Positions 44,108-52,391 of a stretch of 64,000 nucleotides of DNA are shown here, piece after piece. The notes under the pieces were generated by a model. That model was given only the letters and a program-made list of their open reading frames with translations, was not told the DNA's origin and ran no database searches. The position numbers and the translations under genes are program-made. The number at the start of each line of letters is the position of its first letter. Position 1 is the stretch's first letter. Location of the stretch: assembly GCF_030505195.1 (NCBI RefSeq), contig NZ_CP129672.1:2452501-2516500 (forward strand), read 5' to 3'. Source of the stretch: Comamonas testosteroni. Lineage in GTDB: Bacteria; Pseudomonadota; Gammaproteobacteria; Burkholderiales; Burkholderiaceae_C.

Positions 44108-45430
44108 ATGGGAATGTTTCAATGGACGGAGCGATCGTCCGATGTCTTGCAGGGCGGTGGCGTCATCGGCCCCGATGAGCGACTGCCCTGGACGCAGACC
44201 GGTTTGATGGGTATCCAGCACGTGATCGCCATGTTTGGCTCCACCGTGCTGGCCCCCATCCTCATGGGGTTCGATCCCAATCTGGCGGTGTTGATGAGCG
44301 GCATCGGCACGCTGATCTTCTTTCTCATCACCGGCGGCAAGGTGCCCAGCTATCTGGGCTCTTCCTTTGCCTTCATCGGCGTGGTCAACATCGCCACCGG
44401 CTATGTGGCCAGCCAGGGCCCTGCCAACGCCAATATCGGCGTGGCGCTGGGCGGCATCATTGCCTGCGGTTTTGTCTACATGCTGGTCGGCCTGCTGGTG
44501 CAGATGGTGGGCACGGCCTGGATCGAGCGCTTCATGCCGCCCGTGGTGACGGGCGCCGTGGTGGCCATCATCGGCCTGAACCTGGCCTCGATTCCCATCA
44601 AGAACATGGCGTCGAACAACTTCGAATCCTGGATGCAGGCGCTGACCTTCGTGTCCGTTGCGCTGGTGGCCGTGTTCACGCGCGGCATGCTGCAGCGCCT
44701 GCTGATCCTGATCGGCCTGATCATTGCCAGCGTACTCTACGCCGTCTTCACCAACGGCCTGGGCTGGGGCAAGCCCGTGGATCTGAGCGGCGTGCTCAGT
44801 GCCGCCTGGTTCGGCATTCCCAGCTTCCATGCGCCGGTGTTCACCAGCAATGCCATGCTGCTGATCGTGCCCGTTGTCATCATTCTGGTGGCCGAAAACC
44901 TGGGCCATATCAAGGCCGTGACGGCGATGACGGGCAAGAACCTGGACCAGTACATGGGCCGGGCCTTCATCGGTGACGGCGTGGCCACCATGATCTCCGG
45001 CGCAGCCGGCGGCACGGGCGTGACCACCTATGCCGAAAACATCGGCGTGATGGCGGCGACCCGCATCTACTCCACGGCCGTGTTCTTTGTGGCGGCCCTG
45101 CTGGCCGTGCTGCTGGGCTTCTCGCCCAAGTTCGGTGCGCTGATCCAGGCCATTCCCCTGCCCGTCATGGGCGGTGTCTCCATCGTGGTGTTCGGTCTGA
45201 TCGCCATTGCCGGCGCCAAGATCTGGGTGGACAACAAGGTGGACTTTTCCGACACCAAGAATCTGATCGTGGCTGCCATCACCCTGATTCTGGGTACCGG
45301 AGAGTTCACGCTGCGGTTCGGCGAATTCGCGCTGGGCGGCATCGGCTGCGCTACCTTTGGCGCCATCATCCTGTACGCACTGCTGACCATGGGCGAGCGC
45401 AAATCTGAAACCAAGGTACAGGCTAAGTGA
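44108..45430 (+). CDS. NCS2 family uracil/xanthine permease
   Basis: A 440-aa inner-membrane permease with about 12-14 hydrophobic helices. WTQTGLMGIQHVIAMFGSTVLAPILMG at the N-terminus and VAENLGHIKAVTAMTGKNLDQYMGRAFIGDGVATMISGAAGGTGVTTYAENIGVMAATRIYS near the middle are the NCS2 signature, of the UraA/RutG (uracil) branch by the AENIG motif. It imports nucleobases with protons. AAGGAG at 44095-44100 fixes ATG 44108. It carries an inverted repeat in its upstream region. Confidence 0.92.
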   Translation: MGMFQWTERSSDVLQGGGVIGPDERLPWTQTGLMGIQHVIAMFGSTVLAPILMGFDPNLAVLMSGIGTLIFFLITGGKVPSYLGSSFAFIGVVNIATGYVASQGPANANIGVALGGIIACGFVYMLVGLLVQMVGTAWIERFMPPVVTGAVVAIIGLNLASIPIKNMASNNFESWMQALTFVSVALVAVFTRGMLQRLLILIGLIIASVLYAVFTNGLGWGKPVDLSGVLSAAWFGIPSFHAPVFTSNAMLLIVPVVIILVAENLGHIKAVTAMTGKNLDQYMGRAFIGDGVATMISGAAGGTGVTTYAENIGVMAATRIYSTAVFFVAALLAVLLGFSPKFGALIQAIPLPVMGGVSIVVFGLIAIAGAKIWVDNKVDFSDTKNLIVAAITLILGTGEFTLRFGEFALGGIGCATFGAIILYALLTMGERKSETKVQAK

Positions 45431-45439
45431 GTGCCAACA

Positions 45440-45577
45440 TGTAATCGGGGGCACATTCCCCTGACAGCAGCGCGGGGCCTTTGCCGGGAGTTCCGGTATT
45501 AATGTTCCGCGCTGGTAACATTTCTCGCTGGAGATATGCCGCCCCACCCGGGCGGTTTTTTTTAGCTGGAGCATGCA
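45440..45577 (+). ncRNA. Structured leader with intrinsic terminator before the CoA-transferase gene
   Basis: Several nested helices are visible: GGGG/CCCC (45447-45450 with 45458-45461), an 8-bp helix CAGCGCGG/CCGCGCTG (45468-45475 with 45507-45514), an inner CCGG hairpin (45484-45487 with 45493-45496), and a terminator CCGCCC/GGGCGG plus eight T (45539-45563). The ribosome binding site GGAG follows at once. Either it is the late terminator of the permease gene, or an attenuator. No known riboswitch class recognised. Confidence 0.5.
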
Positions 45578-47092
45578 ATGTCCATCGCAGATCGCGTACG
45601 TTACCCAGAATTCCTCTCGCGCGTCATGACGGCCGAAGAGGCCGCCGCCCTGATTCCCCACGGTGTCAATGTCGGCATGAGCGGATTTACCGGAGCCGGT
45701 TACCCCAAGGCCTTGCCCCAGGCCATAGCGGCCCGGGCCAAGGCCGAGCATGCCCAGGGCAAGCCCTACAAGATCAATGTCTGGACCGGCGCGTCCACCG
45801 CCGCCGAGTGCGACGGTGTGATGGCCCAAGCCCATGCCCTGGGTCAGCGCCTGCCCTTCAACACCGATCCCATCGCGCGCAAGGCCGTGAACTCGGGTGA
45901 GATCGACTTCATCGACATGCACCTGTCCCACGTGGCACAGCATGCCTGGTTCGGCTTTCTGGGTCATATGAACATCGCCGTGATCGAGGTGCTGGGCGTC
46001 ACTGCCGACGGCCTGCTGATCCCGTCGACGGCCGTGGGCAACAACAAGACCTGGCTGGAGATTGCCGACAAGGTGATTCTGGAAGTCAACACCAAGCCGC
46101 CAGCCCGGATGGAGGGCATGCACGACATCTACTACGGCACGGCCATCCCGCCGCGCCGCATGCCCATCAACATGACGCATGCCGACGACCGCATCGGCGA
46201 TGCCTATCTGAAGGTGGATCCCGCCAAGGTCGTTGCCGTGGTCGAGACCCACAAGGGCGACCGCGACAATGTGTTTGCCACACCGGACGAAAACTCTCAA
46301 AGAATAGCCGGCTACATCATCGACTTCCTCGCGCACGAGATGAAGATGGGCCGCCTGCCCAAGGAAATGCTGCCCATCCAGTCGGGCGTGGGCAATGTGG
46401 CCAATGCCGTGCTGGCCGGACTGCTGACCGGCCCGTTCGAGAACCTGCTGGGCTTTACCGAGGTGCTGCAGGACGGCATGCTGGATCTGCTGCGCGCGGG
46501 CAAGATGAGCAAGGCCTCGGCCACCTCCATCTCGCTGTCTGCTGGGGCCTACAAGGATTTCGAGGACAACATCGACTTCTACCGCGAGCGCATCATCCTG
46601 CGCCCGCAGGAGATCTCCAACCACCCCGAGCTGGTGCGCCGCCTGGGCATCATCGCCATGAACTCGATGATCGAGGCCGACATCTACGGCAACATCAACT
46701 CCACCCATGTCATGGGCACGGGCATGATGAACGGCATCGGCGGCTCGGGCGACTTTGCCCGCAACGGCTATCTGTCCTTCTTCGTCACGCCTTCGGTGGC
46801 CAAGGACGGCAAGATCAGCTGCATCGTGCCCATGTGCTCGCATGTGGACCACACCGAGCATGACACCCAGATCATCGTCACCGAACAAGGTCTGGCCGAT
46901 CTGCGCGGCCTGTCGCCCAAGCAGCGTGCGCAAGTCATCATCGACCGATGCGTCCATCCGGACTACCGGGCCCAGCTGCAGGATTATTTCGACCGCTCGC
47001 GCCAGCAGGGTGCACAGCACACGCCGCACATCCTGACCGAGGCGCTGTCCTGGCATCAGCGCTTCATGGACAAGGGCGATATGCGTGCTTGA
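45578..47092 (+). CDS. Acetyl-CoA hydrolase/CoA-transferase family, probably succinyl-CoA:acetate CoA-transferase
   Basis: A 504-aa CoA-transferase of the AarC/Cat1 family. GMSGFTGAGYPKALPQAIA near the N-terminus, IQSGVGNVANAVLAGL in the middle and VTEQGLADLRGLSPKQRAQVII near the C-terminus are typical. Such enzymes move CoA from succinyl-CoA to acetate, or hydrolyse acetyl-CoA; length and motif order favour the transferase. It could use succinyl-CoA made by the box pathway. GGAG precedes ATG 45578, 5 bp after a terminator-like T-run, which suggests attenuation. Confidence 0.9.
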   Translation: MSIADRVRYPEFLSRVMTAEEAAALIPHGVNVGMSGFTGAGYPKALPQAIAARAKAEHAQGKPYKINVWTGASTAAECDGVMAQAHALGQRLPFNTDPIARKAVNSGEIDFIDMHLSHVAQHAWFGFLGHMNIAVIEVLGVTADGLLIPSTAVGNNKTWLEIADKVILEVNTKPPARMEGMHDIYYGTAIPPRRMPINMTHADDRIGDAYLKVDPAKVVAVVETHKGDRDNVFATPDENSQRIAGYIIDFLAHEMKMGRLPKEMLPIQSGVGNVANAVLAGLLTGPFENLLGFTEVLQDGMLDLLRAGKMSKASATSISLSAGAYKDFEDNIDFYRERIILRPQEISNHPELVRRLGIIAMNSMIEADIYGNINSTHVMGTGMMNGIGGSGDFARNGYLSFFVTPSVAKDGKISCIVPMCSHVDHTEHDTQIIVTEQGLADLRGLSPKQRAQVIIDRCVHPDYRAQLQDYFDRSRQQGAQHTPHILTEALSWHQRFMDKGDMRA

Positions 47093-47094
47093 AC

Positions 47095-47190
47095 AGGTTC
47101 CCCCTGAGGCGCTTCGCGCCTTCCCCCAGGGGGACGACACCATTGCTGCGGGGCGGCGGGGCCGCCCAGGCCCTTGCTTGGTGTCTCTGA
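47095..47190 (+). repeat. GC-rich REP-like repeat
   Basis: CCCCCTGAGGCGC, TTCCCCCAGGGGGACGAC, a GC-rich middle, and GGCCCTTGCTTGGTGTCTCT. The clearest complete copy in the window; directly follows the CoA-transferase stop. Confidence 0.8.
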
Positions 47191-47227
47191 CTTGGAGTGT
47201 GGAGGGGGTGAAAGCTGTGCCTAGTCC

Positions 47228-47297
47228 GCTTGGTGCTAGCGTTGTGGCACCAAGCTTGTAGCATCAAAGGACGCTCTGCAAGAGAGCGTCCTTTTTT
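47228..47297 (+). terminator. Two hairpins, the second an intrinsic terminator, ahead of the thioesterase
   Basis: First hairpin GCTTGGTGC/GCACCAAGC (47228-47255), then AGGACGCTCT/AGAGCGTCCT (47268-47292) with a T-run. Only 11 bp then separate it from AAGGA of the thioesterase gene. Confidence 0.8.
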
Positions 47298-47317
47298 CAT
47301 GCACCACAAGGACTGGT

Positions 47318-47791
47318 ATGGCGATCTGGACCCGAGAGCTCGATCTGAAAGCGCTGAACGCAGGCAGCGCAAACACTGCAATTTCCCATCTGGGCATTGA
47401 GTTCACCGAGTACGGCGACGACTATGTGCGCGCCCGCATCCATGTGGATGAACGCACCTGCCAGCCCTACGGCATTTTGCACGGCGGTGTCAGCGTGGTG
47501 CTGGCCGAGACGCTGGGGTCGATGGCTGCGGCCTGCAGCATTCCCGAAGGCTACCGCTGCGTGGGCCTGGGCGTGACCGCCAGCCATGTGCGCGCAGGCC
47601 GCAAGGGCAGCTGGATCACCGCCACGGCGCGGCCCACGCATCTGGGGCGCACCACGCATGTCTGGGCGGTGGAGCTGCGCGATGAGGAAGGCAAGCTGAC
47701 TTGCAACTGCAGCCTGACGATGGCGATCCTGCCGCCTGAGGCCGCCAAGAATGCGCGGCTGGATGCGGCTTCGTTGGGTGGGGTGCAGTAG
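47318..47791 (+). CDS. Hotdog-fold acyl-CoA thioesterase (PaaI/YdiI type)
   Basis: A 157-aa single hotdog domain. YGILHGGVSVVLAETLGSMAA is the conserved core, with the catalytic Glu/Asp position (AETLGS) seen in YdiI-like enzymes; GLGVTASHVRAGRKGSWITATARPTHLGRTTHVWAVELRDEEGKLTC follows. It hydrolyses acyl- or aroyl-CoA. Thioesterases of this kind accompany box genes elsewhere, where they relieve CoA trapping; here it is near but opposite in strand to the transporter operon. AAGGA precedes the ATG. Confidence 0.9.
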   Translation: MAIWTRELDLKALNAGSANTAISHLGIEFTEYGDDYVRARIHVDERTCQPYGILHGGVSVVLAETLGSMAAACSIPEGYRCVGLGVTASHVRAGRKGSWITATARPTHLGRTTHVWAVELRDEEGKLTCNCSLTMAILPPEAAKNARLDAASLGGVQ

Positions 47792-48559
47792 GCTTTTGTT
47801 TGCGAGACCGCTTTGTTTTGGGGATATAGGCCGGGTTTCGCCCGGCTGGCGACCTACTTTCTTCGCAAGAAAGTAGGCAAAGAGCAGGCCCCTACTGCCC
47901 ACGTCCCTCCGGCTTCGCCTGTGGGCAACCTGCGCCGACAACCTCTTGTGGCTGTACGGCAAAACTCACTTCGAGCTTCGCTCTTCGTTCAAACACATTG
48001 CCGTAAAAGTGATGACGATGCGTCTGCACTCTACGGTGCAGCCGCGCGCCACAAGAGGCTGCCGTCGCAGGCGTGGGCACAAGGGGCAATACCAGAGACA
48101 GGATAGCTCCGAGATAAATTTGATAGCTGCCACCGCAATTCATATAAGCGCTTGAGCCTGATTTCGCCACAAGTCTTGCAGGCTGTCCGCTCCCACCCGT
48201 CTGGCTGTGCCTGCGGCACGCGGTTCAGGCTGCGGGCAATGCTGCCGCAGGACAGCATTGCTTTGTGAACTGACTTGCCGCCGTTTGTCTGAGCGCAGCG
48301 GCATGCCGCGCAGCGAGTTGGGCGGCACCGTAGGCTGAATTGTGTGACGCAGGTTTACCCGGAGCGAAGCGCAGGGACACAGGCAATCGGATAGCGCTCT
48401 TTGCCTACTTTCTAGCGCGCTAGAAAGTAGGTCGCCAGCCGGGGCGAGTCCCGGCCTCTGTCCATAAATCAGGTATCCAGTTTCACTCCAAACATCAAAC
48501 AGAGCAGGTCTCAAACGCTTATCTATCAGGCGTGAACAGCTATCAAAACAAGACGACAG
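47792..48559. repeat. 768-bp gene-free mosaic of intergenic repeats
   Basis: No gene seen. 47828-47885 and the complement of 48398-48457 are near-identical outer elements, each with an inner hairpin (CCTACTTTCTT/AAGAAAGTAGG on the left). Inside, CCTCTTGTGGC (47942-47952) pairs with GCCACAAGAGG (48048-48058). AT-rich elements with GATAGCT lie at 48117-48164 and, inverted, at 48511-48552. Could be a MITE-like mosaic. Confidence 0.7.
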
Positions 48560-49372
48560 TCAAACCCCCAGCAACGCCGACAGCTTCTGCGGCTGCTGCA
48601 ACAGATGCGCAGACTCCGCCTGCAAGGCCAGCCGGCCTTTTTCCAGCACCACGGCCTTGTCGGTATGGGCCAGCACCTTTTTGTAGTCGCGGTCCACGAT
48701 CAGCGTGGAGATGCCGGTTTCCCGAATCTGGGCAATCACGCGCCAGATTTCGGCCACCACCAGCGGGGCCAGTCCCTCGGTGGCTTCGTCGAGAATCATG
48801 AGGCGCGGGTTGGTCATGAGCGCGCGGCCGATGGAGACCATCTGCTGCTCGCCGCCCGAGAGCTGGTCGCCGCCGTTGGACAGACGTTCCTTGAGACGCG
48901 GAAAGGTCTCCAGCACGCGCTCGTAGGTCCAGCTACTGCTGCCATCCAGGCCGGCTCTGGCGCTCATCAGGAGGTTTTCCCTGACGGAGAGATTGGGGAA
49001 TACGCCGCGCCCTTCGGGGACATAGCCAATGCCAAGACGCGCCATTCGTTCGGGGGCGCAATTCGTCACTTCCTTGCCATCGGCAAACACCCGGCCCGAG
49101 CGCGCCGCCACATAGCCCATCAGCGTACGGATCAGCGTGGTCTTGCCCATGCCGTTGCGGCCCAGCAGGGCCACGGCCTGCCCCTGAGGCAACTCCAGGG
49201 AGATGCCGTGCAGGATATGGCTGTCGCCGTAAAAGCTGTGCACCTCTTGCAGACTGAACATGGCATGGTTCGAGGCCCCGGAAAGTGGGCGCGTGCCTGT
49301 GCCGTCCCCCTCCCGCGCAGCGAGAGAGGGGGGCGCGGCAGAGCCGCTCGGGGGGTGCCTTGTTTCAAGCAT
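48560..49372 (-). CDS. ABC transporter ATPase, LivF-like, with N-terminal extension
   Basis: A 270-aa ATP-binding subunit of a branched-chain-type (HAAT) importer. Walker A GRNGMGKTTLIRTLMG, signature QLSGGEQQMVSIGRALM, Walker B RLMILDEATEGLAP. In the Walker B/H-loop area STLIVDRDY replaces the usual VEQ. The usual LivF start would be MFSLQEVHSFYGD at 49261, but that ATG has no ribosome binding site. ATG 49372 has a good site inside livG and overlaps its stop by 8 nt. It adds 37 residues encoded by a REP-like repeat. Last gene of the operon. Confidence 0.87.
   Translation of the reverse strand: MLETRHPPSGSAAPPSLAAREGDGTGTRPLSGASNHAMFSLQEVHSFYGDSHILHGISLELPQGQAVALLGRNGMGKTTLIRTLMGYVAARSGRVFADGKEVTNCAPERMARLGIGYVPEGRGVFPNLSVRENLLMSARAGLDGSSSWTYERVLETFPRLKERLSNGGDQLSGGEQQMVSIGRALMTNPRLMILDEATEGLAPLVVAEIWRVIAQIRETGISTLIVDRDYKKVLAHTDKAVVLEKGRLALQAESAHLLQQPQKLSALLGV
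49268..49362 (-). repeat. GC-rich REP-like repeat at the livG-livF junction
   Basis: On the minus strand: CACCCCCCGAGCGGC, then GGGAGGGGGACGGCAC, as in the copies at 18287 and 51243. It stays in frame with livF. Confidence 0.65.
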
Positions 49373-50135
49373 GCTCTTCCTCTCCCAGATAGGCGGTGCG
49401 CACCACCGGGTCGTTGCGAATCTGATCGGGCGTACCCGTGGCCACCACGCTGCCGTTGACCATGACGGTGATGCGATCGGCAATGCGAAAAACGGCATCC
49501 ATATCGTGCTCCACCAGCAGCACGGCATGCGCGGATTTGAGCTCCTTGAGCAGCTCCAGCATGCGCTCTGTCTCTTCGGCGCCCATGCCTGCCAGAGGTT
49601 CGTCCAGCAGCAGCACGCGTGGTGCTGTGGCCAGACACATGGCGACCTCCAGCTGGCGCTTGGCGCCGTGGCTCAGGCTGCCGGCAATGCGCTCGGCATG
49701 CTGTGCAAGACCGGCGCGATTCAGTGCAGATTTCGCCCGCAACATGCTGGCTGCGCAATGCTGGGCCGATTCCCAGATGCGCCAGGGCCTGGGCAGCGCC
49801 TGGGCCTGGGCCGTGAGCCGGCAGTTCTCCAGCACCGTGAACTCGGGGAAGATGGTGGTGCGCTGGTAGCTGCGGCCGATGCCGGCCTTGGCGCGCAGCG
49901 GCTGCGGCATCTGCGTGACGTCCTGGCCTTCAAGCGCAATGCTGCCGCTGCTGGCCGCTATCTCGCCCGAGAGCATGTTGATCAGCGTGGACTTGCCTGC
50001 GCCGTTGGTGCCGATGACGGCATGGACCTCGCCCTGGTGCAGATCCAGATCCACATTGTTCACGGCCACCAGCCCGCCAAAGCGCCGCGTCAGGCCGCGC
50101 ACGGACATCTTGGGAGCATTGCCTGTATCAACCAC
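49365..50135 (-). CDS. ABC transporter ATPase, LivG-like
   Basis: A 256-aa ATP-binding subunit. Residues LTRRFGGLVAVNNVDLDLHQGEVHAVIGTNGAGKSTLINMLSG hold Walker A; SHGAKRQLEVAMCLATAPRVLLLDEPLAGMG holds the signature and Walker B; VLLVEHDMDAVFRIADRITVM has the H-loop. The C-terminus ends VVRTAYLGEEEHA, typical for LivG. It overlaps livM by 8 nt, so translation is coupled. Works with LivF, LivH and LivM. Confidence 0.95.
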   Translation of the reverse strand: MVDTGNAPKMSVRGLTRRFGGLVAVNNVDLDLHQGEVHAVIGTNGAGKSTLINMLSGEIAASSGSIALEGQDVTQMPQPLRAKAGIGRSYQRTTIFPEFTVLENCRLTAQAQALPRPWRIWESAQHCAASMLRAKSALNRAGLAQHAERIAGSLSHGAKRQLEVAMCLATAPRVLLLDEPLAGMGAEETERMLELLKELKSAHAVLLVEHDMDAVFRIADRITVMVNGSVVATGTPDQIRNDPVVRTAYLGEEEHA

Positions 50136-51222
50136 GGTCTGCTCCTTGCTCGACAGCTTCTGGCGATTTGCCGGTCCGCGCTGCTGCCTTCTTCTGCCAT
50201 TTGTCGTTGATGCCGACCAGGCCCTTGGGCAGCAGCGCGACCAGCGCGATGATGGCGATGCCCAGCGTCAGCTGCCAGTGGTCCGCGGCATTGCCCACGA
50301 TGGCATGCGTGCCAAGCACCTCCTTGAGCAGCACAAAGGTGATGGTGCCCAGCACGGCACCGCGCAGCGAACCCACCCCGCCCAGAATCAGCATCAGCAG
50401 GACCTCGCCGGAGTGGTGCCAGGCCAGCAGCTCGGGGTTGACCACGGCATCGCGTGCGGCCAGCAGAAAGCCCGCCAGCCCCGCCAGCGCACCGGCAATC
50501 ACAAAGCCTGCGAGCTTGTAGCCGTAGGTGGCAAAGCCGGCAGCGCGCATGCGTTGCTCGTTGACCCGGATACCGGCCAGTGCATGGCCGAAGCGAGAGT
50601 GACGCAGCATGGCGATGAAGGCGTAGACCAGCACCAGGGCCGCCAGCACCACGTAGTACTGCGTGGTGCTGCTTTCCATGTCCAGTGCTCCGATGGCCGG
50701 GCGCTGCATCAGGTAGATGCCGTCGCTGCCGCCAAAGTAGCCCACGTCGTGCACGACGAAGAAAGCCAGCTGAGCGAACGCCAGCGTGACCATGATGAAG
50801 TACACGCCCCTGGTGCGCAGACTCAGGGCGCCCACCACCAGCGCATACAGGCCCGAGACGCCGACTGCGGCGCCGAGCATGACGAGAAAGTTGCTGCCGT
50901 CCTGGCCGGCGGCCTTCACCGCCGCATAGGCACCCAGGCCGAAGTAGGCGGCATGGCCCAGGCTGACCAGCCCTGCGCCGCCCACCAGGATATGCAGGCT
51001 CAGAGCAAAGATGGACAGGATCATGATCTTGACGACCAGATCGGAGAGATAGGCCGACCACAGGGGCTGAGCGGCCGCCAGCAGCACTGCGGCGGCCAGC
51101 GGCAGCACTACCCCTACCCAGACGCTTCGGGCGCGAATGGGACGGCTCTGGCTGGTGACGGCCGGCGCTTGTGCATAAGCCTGGTTGGATTGCGGCAGCG
51201 GCGTATAGGAGTTGTCACTCAT
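50128..51222 (-). CDS. ABC transporter permease, LivM-like
   Basis: A 364-aa inner-membrane permease with about 9-10 helices. ILSIFALSLHILVGGAGLVSLGHAAYFGLGAYAA and LAGIRVNEQRMRAAGFATYGYKLAGFVIAGALAGLAG (EAA-type loop) are characteristic. The N-terminal 30 residues are polar. ATG 51222 has AAGGA at 8 nt. A REP-like repeat fills the gap to livH. Confidence 0.93.
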   Translation of the reverse strand: MSDNSYTPLPQSNQAYAQAPAVTSQSRPIRARSVWVGVVLPLAAAVLLAAAQPLWSAYLSDLVVKIMILSIFALSLHILVGGAGLVSLGHAAYFGLGAYAAVKAAGQDGSNFLVMLGAAVGVSGLYALVVGALSLRTRGVYFIMVTLAFAQLAFFVVHDVGYFGGSDGIYLMQRPAIGALDMESSTTQYYVVLAALVLVYAFIAMLRHSRFGHALAGIRVNEQRMRAAGFATYGYKLAGFVIAGALAGLAGFLLAARDAVVNPELLAWHHSGEVLLMLILGGVGSLRGAVLGTITFVLLKEVLGTHAIVGNAADHWQLTLGIAIIALVALLPKGLVGINDKWQKKAAARTGKSPEAVEQGADRG

Positions 51223-51242
51223 ATCAATGATCCTTGACACTG

Positions 51243-51362
51243 CTTGCAGAACTGGCGTGTGCCAAGCAGGGGACACCGGGCAAGGGTCGTCCCGCAGCGA
51301 ATGTGTTGTTCCCTTCCCGCATAGCGGGAGAGGGGGAAGGCGCGAAGCGGGTCAGGGGGAGC
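51243..51362 (-). repeat. GC-rich REP-like repeat between livH and livM
   Basis: Minus strand: CCCCCTGACCCGC, then CTTCCCCCTCTCCCGC, then a GC-rich end GGGACGACCC. Same layout as the other copies; it interrupts the operon without a terminator-like T-run. Confidence 0.7.
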
Positions 51363-51366
51363 TTCA

Positions 51367-52236
51367 TCATCTCTTTCCCATCAGGCCTTCCGGGCGCCAT
51401 ACCAGGATCACGGCCATCAGCAGATAGATGCTCATGCCGCTGAGCTCCTGGAAGAACACCTTGCCGAAGGTATCCACAAAGCCCACTAGCAGCGAGGCAA
51501 TCAGCGCGCCGGTAATCGAGCCTATGCCGCCGATGACCACCACCACAAAGCAGATGATGAGCACGCTGGAGCCCATATTGGGGTAGACCGAACTCATGGG
51601 CGCCGCGATCATGCCGGCCAGTGCCGCCAGGGCCACGCCCACGGCAAAGACGATGCGGTACAGGCGCTTGATGTTGATGCCCAGGCCGCGCACCATGTCG
51701 CGATTGCTGGCACCGGCACGAATCATCATGCCCAGGCGCGTGCGGTTGACGGTGTAGTACATCAGCAGCGCCACCAGCAGGCAGGCAGCGGCTGCAAACA
51801 CGTTGTACCAGGGGTACTGCATCATGCCCATCAGAGGGAAGCTGCCAGCCAGCCAGGCAGGCTTTTCCACGCCATGCACATCGTTGCCCACGAGGATGGC
51901 GCGCAGGCCTTCAAACACCAGAATCAGGCCATAGGTCATCAGCACCTGCTGCAGGTGATCGCGTTCGTAGAGAAAGCTGAAGAATGCCCATTCGAGAAAA
52001 TAGCCCAGCACCACGGCCAGCACCACGCCGACCAGCAGCATGACGATGAAATGCTGGCCCAGGTACGGTGCGAGCGAGAACGCCACATAGGCACCGATCA
52101 TGTAGAAGCTGCCATGGGCGAGGTTGATCACCCCCATGATGCCGAAGATCAGCGTCAGGCCCGAGGCCAGCAGAAACAGCAGCAGTCCGTACTGAACAGA
52201 GTTCAGGCACTGCACCAGAAAAGTGGCGAGATCCAC
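51367..52236 (-). CDS. ABC transporter permease, LivH-like
   Basis: A 289-aa permease with about 8 helices. The N-terminus (V/M)DLATFLVQCLNSVQYGLLLFLLASGLTLIFGIMGVINLAHGSFYMIGAYVA is the LivH pattern, and RAGASNRDMVRGLGINIKRLYRIVFAVG is the cytoplasmic coupling loop. The start is a GTG at 52236 with AAGG at 7 nt; the frame extends to TTG 52266 without a ribosome binding site. Confidence 0.93.
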   Translation of the reverse strand: MDLATFLVQCLNSVQYGLLLFLLASGLTLIFGIMGVINLAHGSFYMIGAYVAFSLAPYLGQHFIVMLLVGVVLAVVLGYFLEWAFFSFLYERDHLQQVLMTYGLILVFEGLRAILVGNDVHGVEKPAWLAGSFPLMGMMQYPWYNVFAAAACLLVALLMYYTVNRTRLGMMIRAGASNRDMVRGLGINIKRLYRIVFAVGVALAALAGMIAAPMSSVYPNMGSSVLIICFVVVVIGGIGSITGALIASLLVGFVDTFGKVFFQELSGMSIYLLMAVILVWRPEGLMGKR

Positions 52237-52391
52237 GGCAATCCTTGTTGAAGCAGGAGGCTGCAAAGCGGGGCATACAGTCCGGCGAATCGGCGATTCG
52301 CGCTGGAGACGAGGCGCTCTGCAAGGGCCGTCACCGAAGGTGCGGCAAGCGCAGAGCAGCGACGTATCCCGGGCGGCAGGGCCCGCGTCTA

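Noticed and set aside
43961..47143. Open frame of 1060 codons on the minus strand
   Set aside because: It is antisense to the NCS2 permease and CoA-transferase genes, is rich in His/Gln/Arg/Gly as expected from the complement of GC-rich codons, and shows no domain.
47892..48514. Several short frames in the repeat mosaic
   Set aside because: They overlap inverted repeats, lack ribosome binding sites and show no family similarity.
47828..48552. Possible CRISPR array from repeated hairpins
   Set aside because: The repeats are inverted, unequal and not regularly spaced, and no cas gene is present.
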